DNA of 64,000 bases, taken from Vibrio qingdaonensis. GTDB lineage: Bacteria > Pseudomonadota > Gammaproteobacteria > Enterobacterales > Vibrionaceae. Position numbers and translations under genes: made by a program. Under the pieces are notes generated by a model. It had not been told where the DNA came from and did no database searches. It worked only from the letters and a program-made list of their open reading frames with translations. This document shows positions 1-9,744 of this stretch, piece by piece. Positions within the stretch are counted from its first letter, which is position 1. Every line of letters starts with the position of its first letter. The stretch covers positions 53,087 to 117,086 of the forward strand of contig NZ_JAKRRY010000015.1 of NCBI RefSeq assembly GCF_026191675.1, read 5' to 3'.

Positions 1-356
1 TCTTGGCGAGCTGACAGCCTGCCGCCCACAACACCAATGGCCGCTCCAGTTTTTGCCGCATCTGTGCCACTGTTACCACTGACCGACCCAACGACCGCAC
101 CAGCTGCAGCCCCTTTCGCCGCGCCTCTAGCACCTGATCCTCTTGTTTGTGTCGTGGGTTGCGTGCTTGCTTGGGACGCAATAGACACGCATTCATTAAG
201 TTCGGCTTGAGCCACATCCTGAGTCACATTGTCATAGTCAAAAGCTAAGTTGCTGTGGGGATCCACTAACGCGCCTCCATTTGAATAGGATGCCGTAGAC
301 CAAGCCATCATTGCCGTGACGAAAAGGGATTGATATCGCAAGTTGTACCACCTCAT
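1..356 (-). CDS. Glycine-zipper protein, N-terminal part (runs off the left edge)
   Basis: The reading frame is open from about 356 down to base 1, giving 118 codons without a stop; the C-terminus lies outside the window. Residues about 8-25 form a short hydrophobic signal-like segment. From about residue 72 the chain is rich in Gly and Ala with GxxxG spacing (AAKGAAAGAVVG, then AAIGVVGG), the pattern of YMGG-like glycine-zipper domains in small envelope proteins. The start is uncertain. ATG at 356 has no Shine-Dalgarno sequence, while TTG at 341 has GAGGTGG nine bases upstream and would begin just before the signal-like segment, so 341 may be the true start. Exact role unknown. Confidence 0.7.
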   Translation of the reverse strand, partial: MRWYNLRYQSLFVTAMMAWSTASYSNGGALVDPHSNLAFDYDNVTQDVAQAELNECVSIASQASTQPTTQTRGSGARGAAKGAAAGAVVGSVSGNSGTDAAKTGAAIGVVGGRLSARQ

Positions 357-778
357 TAGTTACATTCTGGGCACTCAATAACTCATTGAGTTAAGCCCTA
401 CCGATGAGGAAAACATACGTTAATGCGGCACGGGCTGCGAATCGTATTAATGCATAGCACTTATGCGTGTAGGTTATATCGAAGCTATGCCGCTCGGGCC
501 ACATTATGTGTCGTGTAACTGTTCGTGAGCCACTTTAACTTTATGATTATTAGAGGATATACACTAAGAACATGACTGATATCCGTGGATATCATTTCAA
601 ATCATACTCATTGGCCGTTAATGTCACGACTAGATGACGAACAGCGTACTTATTAAGCGCGATAAGTGATTAGGATTCACACGTAAAGTTTACGTCAACG
701 GACTTGCTGGATTCATCGGACTCATTAGTAAAAAGCGCCCTTTTACTTCAAGTAAAGCCAAACACTGAGAGAACTACT
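357..778. other. Intergenic region without a recognisable gene
   Basis: About 420 bases between two divergent genes. It must hold promoters for both, but I could not pick a convincing -35/-10 pair or a known operator. Short frames here have no ribosome binding site. The in-frame TTG at 704 upstream of the next gene would only add a non-signal-like extension. Confidence 0.5.
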
Positions 779-1825
779 ATGAACATTGCCAATATCGCTA
801 CGTTAAGCCTAATCGCAAGTGCCTTTATCACAAGCTCGGTTGTTGCTGCCGACACAACGCAGACACACGACACGCAAACCATCAAGATCACTGAACAAAA
901 CTTTACCCATGCAGAAACCGCGCGTAACTATCGTAACTGGGCAAGCAAAGGCGCGACTCACGAATTTGTCAAAATGCAAGGGCTGCCTCCACGCGGTAAA
1001 GCTGCGCCTACGGTGCAAATGAATGATGACACGTTATACGGCGTAGCCATTGTCAAAGCCATCGATGGCTTTGTGACGTTCTCTATTCCTAAAACGAACA
1101 ACTACATGGCGGTTCAAGTCGTCACAGAGCGAGGACATGGACAGCACTATGTTGTGGAAGATGGGCACTACAGTGTGAGTGTGGAATCTGAATATGCATT
1201 CGTGCTGTACCGTTCGGGAACAGAAAACGGCATCTCACAAGCAAAAGCGGAACTCGATAAAATTGATACTTCCGACTTTAACTTTGCAACAGACTATCAA
1301 GTCCAGCCTTATAATTATGATGATGTCGAAGCCTGGGTCAAAAAGTACACTCAGGAAGTGAACAACCTGAAAAACTTCACTTACACGTTCCCAAGAACCA
1401 GTGACAAAGTCACCGACCTTCACCAATGGAATCTTGAAAATGCGGCTGGCTGGGGTGGTGCAAGCCCAGAAGCCTTAGTGGGGAACAAATACTCCAACAG
1501 CCCAAAACTGAAGGCGAACGTCTGCTACACCACCACATTTGCAGACCCAGAAAACCAATTTTTTACCTCAATCACCGCCTATGATGCAGACAAATATTTA
1601 ATCGAAGGCGTTCGTCATGTGAGTTCAAATACATGGCAGAAAAACGCTGACGATTCTGTAACGGTTTCTTTCAACTGTGGCGACTCTGCTAAAAATAATA
1701 TTGATACGAAGGGCAAAGACTTTACCTTTACTTCACGTCACTATGGTGTCACCCCTAAAATCATGGCAGCAAAGCAAGATCCTGTCATTTCAGCGCTTAA
1801 AACGTCAGCGCTTGCCACTCAATAA
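779..1825 (+). CDS. Secreted DUF1254/DUF1214 domain protein
   Basis: A 348-residue protein starting at ATG 779, preceded by GAGAG. An upstream in-frame start at 704 was rejected because the signal peptide begins at 779. Residues 1-23 are a typical signal peptide ending in AA, so the protein is periplasmic or exported. The first half has the DUF1254 pattern (Asn-Asp-Asp-Thr-Leu-Tyr around residue 80) and the second half the DUF1214 pattern (AYDADKYLI followed by a beta-rich stretch). These paired domains occur in many marine bacteria, and no reaction has been established for most of them. It stands alone, with no operon partner in the same direction within 260 bases. Confidence 0.75.
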   Translation: MNIANIATLSLIASAFITSSVVAADTTQTHDTQTIKITEQNFTHAETARNYRNWASKGATHEFVKMQGLPPRGKAAPTVQMNDDTLYGVAIVKAIDGFVTFSIPKTNNYMAVQVVTERGHGQHYVVEDGHYSVSVESEYAFVLYRSGTENGISQAKAELDKIDTSDFNFATDYQVQPYNYDDVEAWVKKYTQEVNNLKNFTYTFPRTSDKVTDLHQWNLENAAGWGGASPEALVGNKYSNSPKLKANVCYTTTFADPENQFFTSITAYDADKYLIEGVRHVSSNTWQKNADDSVTVSFNCGDSAKNNIDTKGKDFTFTSRHYGVTPKIMAAKQDPVISALKTSALATQ

Positions 1826-2090
1826 CCCTTAGCTTACGACTTAGACATTCAACAATAGCGGCTAGTGGCAGAGCTAAATGCTCTGCTCACTATTCACTTA
1901 TCCTTAATAAAATCAAGCCTTAGCAAAGTAATTAATCGTTCATTGTCGCACCACATCTTTTCATCACAAAATACACACTTACTAACAAAACCTATCACCC
2001 TACAAGGCAATAACCTACCTAAACACCCCCACATACCGCTGCTTTATGAGTACAATAGAACACTACCCTAGCAACGATTGAGGAGAGTCT

Positions 2091-2654
2091 ATGACCGCTA
2101 AACACAATGCCAGCCAGTTTGTTTCCATTGTTTCCATTGTTTCCGTCATCTTAGTGCTTGGTTTAGCCATTTATCTAGGCAACCTTGTAAAGTCGGTTGA
2201 TACCATCGAAGAAAAGCTCAGCCATCAAGCGCAGCAAATTGAAAGGGCTGCGATTGCACCCACGAGTCAAAACACCACAGGTCATGGCACAAAAGGCGCC
2301 TATGTGCCCGTTTACTCTCACATTTATACCGATGGTGGTAAAGCGGTCTTACTGGAATCGACGCTCGTAATTCGCAATACCGACCCAGACAATACCATTA
2401 ACATTCATAGCATTGATTACTACGACACCAGTGGTAAGCGTGTCAGGCAGTTTATTTCCGAAGGATACGAGCTCAACGCGATGTCTAGTGCCGAGTACTT
2501 AGTTGAAAAGCGCGAAGTCAGCGGCGGCGCTGGTGCTAACTTCTACATTCAGTGGTCCAACCCAAATAGCGCATCTGCCCCTATTTTCGAAGCGGTCATG
2601 ATTGGCGCGGGTGAAGGCAACAATATCTCATTCACTAGTCGCGGCGTGAATTAA
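2091..2654 (+). CDS. DUF3124 family membrane-anchored protein
   Basis: 187 residues; the start is supported by GAGGAGAG just upstream of ATG 2091. Residues 10-32 form one hydrophobic segment, which should anchor the protein with its C-terminal domain in the periplasm. A short heptad-like helix follows (about 38-55), then a beta-rich domain with the DUF3124 signature (YVPVYSHIY near residue 70, IRNTDPDNTI, IDYYDTSGK). The function of DUF3124 is not known. Within the membrane segment the DNA has an in-frame 9-bp tandem repeat (GTTTCCATT) encoding Val-Ser-Ile repeats. Confidence 0.75.
   Translation: MTAKHNASQFVSIVSIVSVILVLGLAIYLGNLVKSVDTIEEKLSHQAQQIERAAIAPTSQNTTGHGTKGAYVPVYSHIYTDGGKAVLLESTLVIRNTDPDNTINIHSIDYYDTSGKRVRQFISEGYELNAMSSAEYLVEKREVSGGAGANFYIQWSNPNSASAPIFEAVMIGAGEGNNISFTSRGVN
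2105..2150 (+). repeat. In-frame 9-bp tandem repeat in the DUF3124 gene
   Basis: Two exact copies and one near copy of GTTTCCATT follow each other and encode VSIVSIVSV in the membrane segment. Gain or loss of a unit would lengthen or shorten the helix by three residues without a frameshift. Confidence 0.7.
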
Positions 2655-2979
2655 CGACTAGCAATCATCTCGCTCATTCTTATCTCCGCTCTAGGAGCTT
2701 AGCGTTCAAATAACCTAACCGTCATTAACCGGTCAGCAGCGCCTAAAAAAGTGTAACGCTGACCGAATGCTTCTTTTTTGCGTTATCGCCCCCCCACTGC
2801 CCCTCTAAACGAATGAACTCAAGATATATTTCACCGTGAGTCACATTCATCTAATTTAGTATGCATGTAATTTGGGAAACGGACTTCTGTCATCCTAATA
2901 TGATTACAACACACCTAGCACCATAAAATATCGTCTGTTTCATTGCATTGAGCCGTTCTCTACTTCTTAAGGAATACCT
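2655..2979. other. Intergenic region with a terminator-like hairpin
   Basis: 325 bases between the DUF3124 gene and the GH9 gene. Apart from the hairpin at 2730-2776 and the ribosome binding site of the GH9 gene (AAGGAATACCT before ATG 2980), I see nothing recognisable. Confidence 0.5.
2730..2776 (+). terminator. Probable terminator after the DUF3124 gene
   Basis: CGGTCAGC (2730-2737) pairs with GCTGACCG (2758-2765) across a 20-base loop, and a T-rich run (cttctttttt) follows. The loop is long for an intrinsic terminator. Confidence 0.45.
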
Positions 2980-4659
2980 ATGAGTCGCTATGTTTTTTTA
3001 GCTTTGATTGCTTTCACTATCCACGTCCCCGCTAGCACTCTAGTTGTAAACCAATTGGGCTATCAACCTAACACCCATAAAAAAGTTTATGTCCTTGAGC
3101 CGACATCCGAGCACATCACTCTCATCTCTATGCCCAGTAATAAGGCGCTGAAAACGTTAACGCTAAAGTACAACAGTAAATTAGCCGACGGGAGAAGTGT
3201 CCATGTCGCCGATTTTTCAGCTCTCAATAAGCCTGGTTGGTATTATTTACGGGCGGGTGAAGACACTTCCGTTCCATTCGAAGTCCGCTCAGATGTGTAT
3301 CACAGCTTAACTCAGGGTCTGGTCCATGCTCTTTATTTACAGCGTTCAGGAGAAGCCGTCTACTCACCGATTACCGGTATGGCAAGGCCGCCTAGTCACA
3401 TGCATGATGGGATCATATTTAGACGTGATGAGATTAACCCACAAGGCACCTATATTAACGCGGCTGGAGGTTGGTATGACGCGGGCGACTTTGGTAAATA
3501 CATATCCACTGCGACTATCACCATCGCCAGACTGCTAGAAGCGTATCGCCAAGCTCCAGACCTGTTCAGTGCAACTAGCCCTGAGACAATGCCCACCATT
3601 CTTCGCGAGGCCCAATATGGATTGCTGTGGATGGAAAAGATGCAACGCTCTGACGGAGCGGTATATCGCAAGCTTTCAGGGCTGGCATGGCCGGCAAAAA
3701 TACCACCTTGGTTAGACAATCAAACTCGCTACATTTTTGGCGTCAGCACACCAGACACAGCAAAATACGCCGCCACAATGGCGTTTGCTGCTCGCATTTA
3801 TCAAAACTATGATGCCAAACTCGCCGCGCGGTGGTTACGCTCTGCACAATCTGCATGGGCGTATTTACAAACTCAGCCTACCCAGTATATCGACTGGCAA
3901 AAAGCAGACGATAGTGGCTCTGGTCCCTATATTCGAAATGAACATGACATGGAAGAATCCCTCGCGACCGATATCGACGACAGAATGTGGGCTGCAGCAG
4001 AGCTTTACTTAACAACAAACGATACGTCGTTTCTTGACTATTTTGACCACCACTATCACGAGACTATTGGCGCAAACATCGCACTGTTTGACTTTTTTGA
4101 ATGGAAAAACCCAGCCATTATGGGCATTTGGCATCTGATGCAAGCATTAGATAGCCCGCTCTCACATCTGATGCAAAACGATTTACACGCGCTCGCTGAA
4201 CGCTACGCGACGCTCGCCACACAGTCGCCATTTTTCGTTGCAAATCAGAATTTTATTTGGGGATCCAATAAAATGGTGGCAGAAGTCGGCATTGTGCTTG
4301 CTTGGAGTGACATGATATCAAACCGTACACAACATCGCTGGCTCATCCAATCGCAAATCGATTACCTACTCGGTGCCAATGCCTTCAACATGAGTTTTGT
4401 CACGCAGTTTGGGACGCACAGCGTTCGTCACCTTCATCATCTGTATCGAATCGGCACGGGAGTCAGCCTACCCGGCTTTCTAGTAGGCGGACCTAATATC
4501 AAAGCGCAAGCTGATATCGCGCCAAAAGACATGGGGATGCTTAGCTATATCGACAGCGAAAAATCGTACGCTGTCAACGAGTTCGCTATCGACTATAATG
4601 CTGCGCTAATTGGTTTATTGGCGATTCAATCGACCTATTCAGGCAATAGTGATCATTAG
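2980..4659 (+). CDS. Secreted glycoside hydrolase family 9 (endoglucanase-like)
   Basis: 559 residues starting at ATG 2980 with AAGGAA upstream. A signal peptide covers residues 1-19. An N-terminal Ig-like CelD_N domain follows (VVNQLGYQPNTHKKVYVL, about 22-105), then the (alpha/alpha)6 GH9 domain. GGWYDAGDFGKY near residue 165 carries the paired catalytic Asp of the family. The C-terminal region has the GH9 pattern LLGANAFNMSFVTQFG and YAVNEFAIDYNAAL, in which Glu is the usual proton donor. GH9 enzymes cleave beta-1,4 glucans, and some vibrio members act on glucosamine-containing oligosaccharides, so the substrate cannot be settled from sequence. There is no carbohydrate-binding module and no glycan operon around it. 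Confidence 0.9.
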   Translation: MSRYVFLALIAFTIHVPASTLVVNQLGYQPNTHKKVYVLEPTSEHITLISMPSNKALKTLTLKYNSKLADGRSVHVADFSALNKPGWYYLRAGEDTSVPFEVRSDVYHSLTQGLVHALYLQRSGEAVYSPITGMARPPSHMHDGIIFRRDEINPQGTYINAAGGWYDAGDFGKYISTATITIARLLEAYRQAPDLFSATSPETMPTILREAQYGLLWMEKMQRSDGAVYRKLSGLAWPAKIPPWLDNQTRYIFGVSTPDTAKYAATMAFAARIYQNYDAKLAARWLRSAQSAWAYLQTQPTQYIDWQKADDSGSGPYIRNEHDMEESLATDIDDRMWAAAELYLTTNDTSFLDYFDHHYHETIGANIALFDFFEWKNPAIMGIWHLMQALDSPLSHLMQNDLHALAERYATLATQSPFFVANQNFIWGSNKMVAEVGIVLAWSDMISNRTQHRWLIQSQIDYLLGANAFNMSFVTQFGTHSVRHLHHLYRIGTGVSLPGFLVGGPNIKAQADIAPKDMGMLSYIDSEKSYAVNEFAIDYNAALIGLLAIQSTYSGNSDH

Positions 4660-4711
4660 GTTCGTCGCTGTTAACACAGTGTCATCGCTATATAACAGCA
4701 CAACTACATCG

Positions 4712-5386
4712 CTAAGCAATCAGAATTTGCTGTAATTGCTGCAATGAATTCACTTCATAGTGAGGCTCAATACCTTGTGGCTTTTCTTGTCCTTGCGTAT
4801 TTAGCCAGCACGTTTCAATACCAAAATTGAGCCCGCCTAACACGTCTGAATGCGGGTTATCCCCCACCATTAGTACGCGTGTTTTGCATGGATTCCCCAT
4901 CAGGGTCATGGCGTGAGAGAAAATGCCTTCATCTGGCTTGGCGATGCCCACTTCTTCAGAGATCACCACATGATCGAAGTAATGCGTCATGTCGGTGCGC
5001 GCTAATCGAATCGCTTGAAGTTCAGTAAAGCCATTAGTAATGATACCCAGCTTCGCCTTACCCGATAACGCATCCATCAGTTCCCGAGCACCCGGCAGCA
5101 AGGTACAAATGTCCGCCATCGCATCTAAAAAGGCGCTATTCAAAACAAGTGGCGTGGTATCAAGCTTCTCTGCCCACCCTTCAAAGCGAATCTGTTTTAG
5201 TTGCGCAGCGGTGATTTTTCCATCTTGATAGTCAACCCAAAGCGGCTTATTAACTAACTGATACTCTGCGTAATCATCACGAGTGAAATCCACACCGAGC
5301 CTTTCAAACATCAACCTCATGCCAGCAAATGCATCGAAGTTAAAAATGGTTTCATCAGCGTCAAACAAAATCCAATCGTATTTCAT
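4712..5386 (-). CDS. yjjG: Pyrimidine 5'-nucleotidase YjjG (HAD family)
   Basis: 224 residues, close to the 225 of the Escherichia coli enzyme. The start at 5386 is preceded by AAGGAA; an in-frame upstream start at 5428 would add 14 residues before the HAD motif and is unlikely. Motif I is FDADETIFNF near the N-terminus (nucleophile and acid-base Asp), motif II is ITNGFTELQ, and motif IV is MVGDNPHSDVLGG. YjjG-type enzymes remove phosphate from UMP, dUMP, dTMP and non-canonical pyrimidine nucleotides in the cytoplasm. The gene converges on the GH9 gene and appears monocistronic. Confidence 0.88.
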   Translation of the reverse strand: MKYDWILFDADETIFNFDAFAGMRLMFERLGVDFTRDDYAEYQLVNKPLWVDYQDGKITAAQLKQIRFEGWAEKLDTTPLVLNSAFLDAMADICTLLPGARELMDALSGKAKLGIITNGFTELQAIRLARTDMTHYFDHVVISEEVGIAKPDEGIFSHAMTLMGNPCKTRVLMVGDNPHSDVLGGLNFGIETCWLNTQGQEKPQGIEPHYEVNSLQQLQQILIA

Positions 5387-5636
5387 CAATCGTGTTCCTT
5401 GGGTCATAAGCGGGGGCGATAAGTGCACTGGATTTTGCTACAACAGGAATATTTGTCAATCGGCTATTACAAATATTCCTCCTCTCACTGTCGCCACACA
5501 TTAACGTTCTGGAGCGTTGTATGACAGAGTTCGATTATTGACGAATCACACGCTACACCACCTTAGTTTTCTAACGAGACTGACCTACTTTTTCTAATCT
5601 TGGCACTTACCAAATACACCTCTGTAGAATTAATGC

Positions 5637-6050
5637 TTACGTCTCTGCTTCTAAACGGTGCTGCTTAATCGTTTTGTACAACTTATTGAGAAGCTCAATG
5701 TCAGAGGGTTCAGCAGCAAGCATCTCATCTAAGAACTTTAAAGAGCTAGCAGGTAATGGCACTAAATTAGGGTGTTTTCGATCCACATCATCGATAGGGA
5801 GCAATTGTACAATACTGATATCAAATGACTTAGCGATACGAAACAATTCAATGATGGTGAAATAGCTTTGTTCGTTCTTATCCATCTTCTGATATAGGCT
5901 TGTTTTTGGTAGACCAGCGAGTTTCGCCAGTTGGTTTTTAGACAGACTCTGGTGAGCAAGTAAAACCTCAAGCCGTTCAATAAGCTGTTTCCTAAACCAC
6001 TTTTCACTGTCACCAAAAAACTCAAAACCTCGAGTATCAAATTCATTCAT
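5637..6050 (-). CDS. XRE-type helix-turn-helix regulator
   Basis: 137 residues. Residues about 20-75 form a Cro/C1-type HTH (LSKNQLAKLAGLPKTSLYQKM), and the C-terminal half has no family I recognise. The gene is divergent from the serine hydrolase gene, with only about 70 bases between the first possible start codons. That gap contains a 14-bp inverted repeat pair (6067-6116), a natural binding site for this protein. The arrangement suggests local control of the hydrolase and of itself; that is inference. Confidence 0.8.
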   Translation of the reverse strand: MNEFDTRGFEFFGDSEKWFRKQLIERLEVLLAHQSLSKNQLAKLAGLPKTSLYQKMDKNEQSYFTIIELFRIAKSFDISIVQLLPIDDVDRKHPNLVPLPASSLKFLDEMLAAEPSDIELLNKLYKTIKQHRLEAET

Positions 6051-6066
6051 GATTTACACCAATACC

Positions 6067-6116
6067 ATTTCCCAAATACGAACAACATATAGGTTAGCTT
6101 ACCGCATTTAGGAAAT
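6067..6116. promoter_or_regulatory. Probable operator: paired inverted repeat between divergent genes
   Basis: ATTTCCCAAATACG (6067-6080) is matched by the reverse complement of 6103-6116 (ATTTCCTAAATGCG) at 12 of 14 positions. The arms are 22 bases apart, and an imperfect palindrome GGTTAGCTTACC (6092-6103) lies between them. The layout fits two regulator dimers on the shared promoter region of the XRE gene and the hydrolase gene. Confidence 0.6.
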
Positions 6117-6177
6117 CGAGATGAATATACTTTCTCCCGTTAGCAAATCACTTTCAAATAAATCGAGAGAGGTCATC

Positions 6178-7410
6178 ATGACATTAATTAAACGCAAACT
6201 AGCATTAGTACTTGGTACAGCATTGATCACAGGCTCTCTGCAGGCTGCTTCAATAAGTATTGAAAACACTGCACCACTTTCCAATCAATCCATCATTAAT
6301 ATCGACAACTGGCAGCAACAACGCGCCGCTGGCTTAGACAAGCTAGAGAAAATTATGCCCAATGTTATGTCGGTCAATGCCCAAGATGTTTACCCGCTTG
6401 AATATCAGGCCACTCACTATGATTTATATGAAATTCCGAGTGTGAAACGTCTGATAGACCATCCGGCGGTTGCTTCTATCGTGGTCACTAAAGGAAACGA
6501 AGTGATACTGGAGCACTACAAGAATGGTTATGACCGAGCCTCCGTATTTTCGGCACAGTCTTCAACCAAAACCATCATGTATATGTTACTTAACAAGGCA
6601 CTAAAAAAGGGGGCTTTGTCAATGGATGACAAAGTGGAACGTTACCTGCCCGATGTAGGGCCGGGTTTTCGAGGCCGCACCATTGGTAACCTAGCTGCAA
6701 TGGCGGTAAATCATAATGTTGCAGAGCTAGCGGCCTACTTAGGTGACAAGCAAGCCGAAGAGATGTTTGACCGCGATGAACAAGTGATTGGCTTACGTCG
6801 AAATGATGATCGCGAAACCACAGCGCAATTTGTAAAAGAGATTGATATTGCGCCAGGTTCAACTTCTAATGAGTGGACTAAAGGCCACGCGAACTACGCG
6901 TCCATCAATACCGCAACGCTTGGTTTAATTGTTGAGAAGGCCACTGGCGTTCCATTGCAAACTCAGGTGCGTAATCTGATGCATCGTATTGGTGGCCAGC
7001 ATACTGTACATATGGGTACCGATTATGCGGGTTACCCTTCAGTGAGCGCATCAATGTTGGCGTCAACGGTGGATTTTGCACGCTATGGCCGCCTGCTCAT
7101 TGAAGATAAAAAACAGTACGAAAACGATCTTGAAGCAGCCAAGCAGAACGGCGAATTTGTTCCGGCTGAATGGCATTACGTTGATAGCTATTACTACAAA
7201 TCAGCCATCTTTAATGATTACGGTATCGGCCACGGTGGATGGGCTGGCCAGCTAATCTGGGCTGACCCGCAATCTGACACGGTAGTTGCAATATATAGCC
7301 AGATGAATGCCAAACTGCCTAATCCATCGTCTCACCACTATAAGTTAAACAACGCCGTTATCGATGTTGTAAAGCAATTACGTGCAGATCAGGCGCACGG
7401 ACAAAAATAG
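6178..7410 (+). CDS. Periplasmic serine hydrolase, beta-lactamase/NylB-like
   Basis: 410 residues from ATG 6178, which has GAGAGAGG upstream and begins a clear signal peptide. ATG 6121, in frame and also with an AGGA, would put 19 polar residues before it and is less likely. The catalytic SxxK motif is in SAQSSTKTIM, a Tyr motif is in KGHANYASIN, and the third motif region is YGIGHGGWAGQLIWADP. This matches the class C beta-lactamase fold family that includes 6-aminohexanoate-dimer hydrolase, esterases and peptidases. The Tyr motif is not a classical YxN, so true beta-lactam resistance is not implied. Probably controlled by the divergent XRE regulator. Confidence 0.82.
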   Translation: MTLIKRKLALVLGTALITGSLQAASISIENTAPLSNQSIINIDNWQQQRAAGLDKLEKIMPNVMSVNAQDVYPLEYQATHYDLYEIPSVKRLIDHPAVASIVVTKGNEVILEHYKNGYDRASVFSAQSSTKTIMYMLLNKALKKGALSMDDKVERYLPDVGPGFRGRTIGNLAAMAVNHNVAELAAYLGDKQAEEMFDRDEQVIGLRRNDDRETTAQFVKEIDIAPGSTSNEWTKGHANYASINTATLGLIVEKATGVPLQTQVRNLMHRIGGQHTVHMGTDYAGYPSVSASMLASTVDFARYGRLLIEDKKQYENDLEAAKQNGEFVPAEWHYVDSYYYKSAIFNDYGIGHGGWAGQLIWADPQSDTVVAIYSQMNAKLPNPSSHHYKLNNAVIDVVKQLRADQAHGQK

Positions 7411-7655
7411 AGGACTCCGTTCGCCACTAGTCACCGTTCTCTAGGTCCAAGGAGAGGACCTCGTGTCGAAATCTTGAAGTAAACCGACATCCTATCACCG
7501 TTATAGTATGACTGTTCACGCGCCCTAGCCCTACTTGCGATAAAACGACATGATTTATCGCCTAGTAAGAGAACGACTCAATATAAAAGCGCCAAAGGAA
7601 GCCTCACAACTTAGAGCAACATAGATAGACGACCGCCGTGCAAGAAATACGTCAC

Positions 7656-9527
7656 TTACCGTCTGGTGTGAAGTAGCCCAACGGCATTAAGAATGGCGTC
7701 TTTCGTGCACACATCCACAACCTTGATGTTCTTAAATCGCTCAGGCTCTTGAATGGCGACATCATGCGCCAATATCACCATTCTTGCGTGCTCTACATCT
7801 TTCGCTGTTAGCCAATTATTCACCCCATCCGCGCCTTGCGTCTCGACTTTAATTTTGACGCCCATTGAGTAAGCCGCTTTTTCTAATGACTTAGCGGCCA
7901 AAAAGGTATGAGCGACACCCGACGGACACGCCGTCACAGCCAACACTTCCGCCTCTCCTTCCCCTTTCACAGAGCGATAAGAACGAACCAATTCACTTTC
8001 ATTATCATCTTGTTCAGAGATGGTTTTCTTTAATGCAATAACGATACAGGCGGTAGTGAGCGCGCCTAACAATGTTCCTATGATGTAGCCAAGCTTTCCA
8101 TCCACAACAGGTAAAACAATCCACCCTCCCCAAGGAGCATGGTTAACAACGTGAAACATAAAGCCCGTCACGTTGCCCACAATGCCACCAGCAACAATGG
8201 CTGGTAACACGCGAGCGGGATCAGACGCAGCAAAAGGTATCGCGCCTTCACTAATCCCTATCATTCCCATAATACCTGCTGCTTTTCCCGCTTCACGCTC
8301 ATCTCGCTTAAATTTATTGGGCGATAAAAACGTTGCGAGAGCTAAGCCAAGTGGGGGTGTACAAATGGCGATGCCTACCCCACCCATCAACCAAGGCTGG
8401 GTGTTGACTTGGGTTTGAGCAAACAAGGTTGCCACTTTATTTATCGGGCCTCCCATATCAAACGACGTCATGGCGCCTAAGATGGCGCCTAGCGCAATCT
8501 TCCCCGATCCTGCCATGCTGGTTAGCCAATCATTCATCACGAACATGGCAGTGGCGATAGGGTCACCAATCACCCACATAACCATCCCACAAGTGGCAAA
8601 GGTGCCAACGAGTGGATAAATAAAGATTGAATTGAGTGAACTCATGCTATCCGGTAGCTTTATTTTTTTGAGTAATTGCACGACAAAGCCAGCAAAGAAC
8701 CCCACCACAATCGCGCCGAGAAAACCCGTACTGTATTGGTTAACCGCCACCCATGAGCCAATCATGCCGGGGGCAAGGCCCGGTTTATCGGCAATGGAGT
8801 AAGCAATGTAACCGCCCAATATCGCGGTAAATAAGGTCAGCCCTGCAATCCCCATCTGTGCGATGTCTGCCAATACCCCACTTTCAGGTACACCGCCATG
8901 ACCGGACATCATCACAGACAACGACAACAATACCCCTCCCGCAACAATAAAAGGGATCATATGGGACGTACCAAACAACAAGTGTTCTTTAATGTGGGCA
9001 ACGCGAAGTTTCCACGGACTTAACGGGGTATGATTGGATTCAGATAAATCATTTTGATAGGCGTATACAGGCGGTTGTTGGATGTCGGTCAGTAACTTTC
9101 TGGCTTGCTCGGTATTTTCTGCGGCTTTAAGCTTATCAACAAACCCCTCTTCGATGAGTTTACTAGAAAGCTGCGCTAAAACTTCAATATGATGGTGATC
9201 ACCGCCATCAGGCGAGGCCAGCATAAAGAAAACATCGGAAAGTTCACCATCTTCAGCGCCATAGTCAATCCCGGTACGGCTAATACCCACCGCAACCGCA
9301 GGCTGAGCAACCGCATCACTTTTTGCATGAGGGATGGCGACACCATCTTCAAAGCCAGTATTGCCTATCGCTTCACGCTTCCACAAATCCGTAAGAAACT
9401 GATCTTTGTCTGCCAATTTTCCCGCAGCGGAAAGTAACTCCACTAGTTCTTTAAGCGCGTCTTCTTTGGTTTTTGCCTTAAGATCTAAGCAGATCGTGTC
9501 TAGCCCAATAAGATGAGTAATATCCAT
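7656..9527 (-). CDS. PTS fructose-type EII protein, domain order IIA-IIC-IIB
   Basis: 623 residues from ATG 9527 (AAGGAAG upstream); a longer in-frame start at 9575 has no support. Residues 1-150 are a fructose-type IIA domain with phosphorylatable His67 in GVAIPHAKS. Residues about 180-520 are the IIC membrane domain (LFGTSHMIPFIVAGGVL; FDMGGPINKVATLFAQT). Residues about 528-623 are IIB with active Cys534 in TACPSGVAHT. The protein should phosphorylate a hexose during uptake. The A-C-B order differs from the usual A-B-C. Its IIC is closely similar to that of the EIICB gene at 15637, pointing to duplication. The position matches VC1822 of V. cholerae. Sugar not determinable. Confidence 0.88.
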   Translation of the reverse strand: MDITHLIGLDTICLDLKAKTKEDALKELVELLSAAGKLADKDQFLTDLWKREAIGNTGFEDGVAIPHAKSDAVAQPAVAVGISRTGIDYGAEDGELSDVFFMLASPDGGDHHHIEVLAQLSSKLIEEGFVDKLKAAENTEQARKLLTDIQQPPVYAYQNDLSESNHTPLSPWKLRVAHIKEHLLFGTSHMIPFIVAGGVLLSLSVMMSGHGGVPESGVLADIAQMGIAGLTLFTAILGGYIAYSIADKPGLAPGMIGSWVAVNQYSTGFLGAIVVGFFAGFVVQLLKKIKLPDSMSSLNSIFIYPLVGTFATCGMVMWVIGDPIATAMFVMNDWLTSMAGSGKIALGAILGAMTSFDMGGPINKVATLFAQTQVNTQPWLMGGVGIAICTPPLGLALATFLSPNKFKRDEREAGKAAGIMGMIGISEGAIPFAASDPARVLPAIVAGGIVGNVTGFMFHVVNHAPWGGWIVLPVVDGKLGYIIGTLLGALTTACIVIALKKTISEQDDNESELVRSYRSVKGEGEAEVLAVTACPSGVAHTFLAAKSLEKAAYSMGVKIKVETQGADGVNNWLTAKDVEHARMVILAHDVAIQEPERFKNIKVVDVCTKDAILNAVGLLHTRR

Positions 9528-9744
9528 TGTTTCTTCCTTGCCTATTCCTACCCTGAAATGATCACGCTTGAACATAGATTAATCAGCCTCCATACCCTTA
9601 GATATAGGACGGAAAAGTCATTAACTGGATTATTGTAACAGTCCAACCAAACTGTGACGCTTGTCTTTCAATTGTGGCTGCTAAATTAATTAATCCCCGT
9701 CACACTGTGCTAATATCCGCAAAAATCACCCGCGGAGATAAACC

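Noticed and set aside
1865..2071. 68-codon frame after the DUF1254 gene
   Set aside because: Non-ATG start, no ribosome site and no recognisable protein features.
6121..6177. Upstream start of the serine hydrolase
   Set aside because: It has a plausible ribosome site but would place 19 polar residues before the signal peptide.
9475..9744. Longer start of the A-C-B EII protein and CRP site near TGTGACGCTTG
   Set aside because: ATG 9527 has the better ribosome site, and the supposed CRP site has only one good half.
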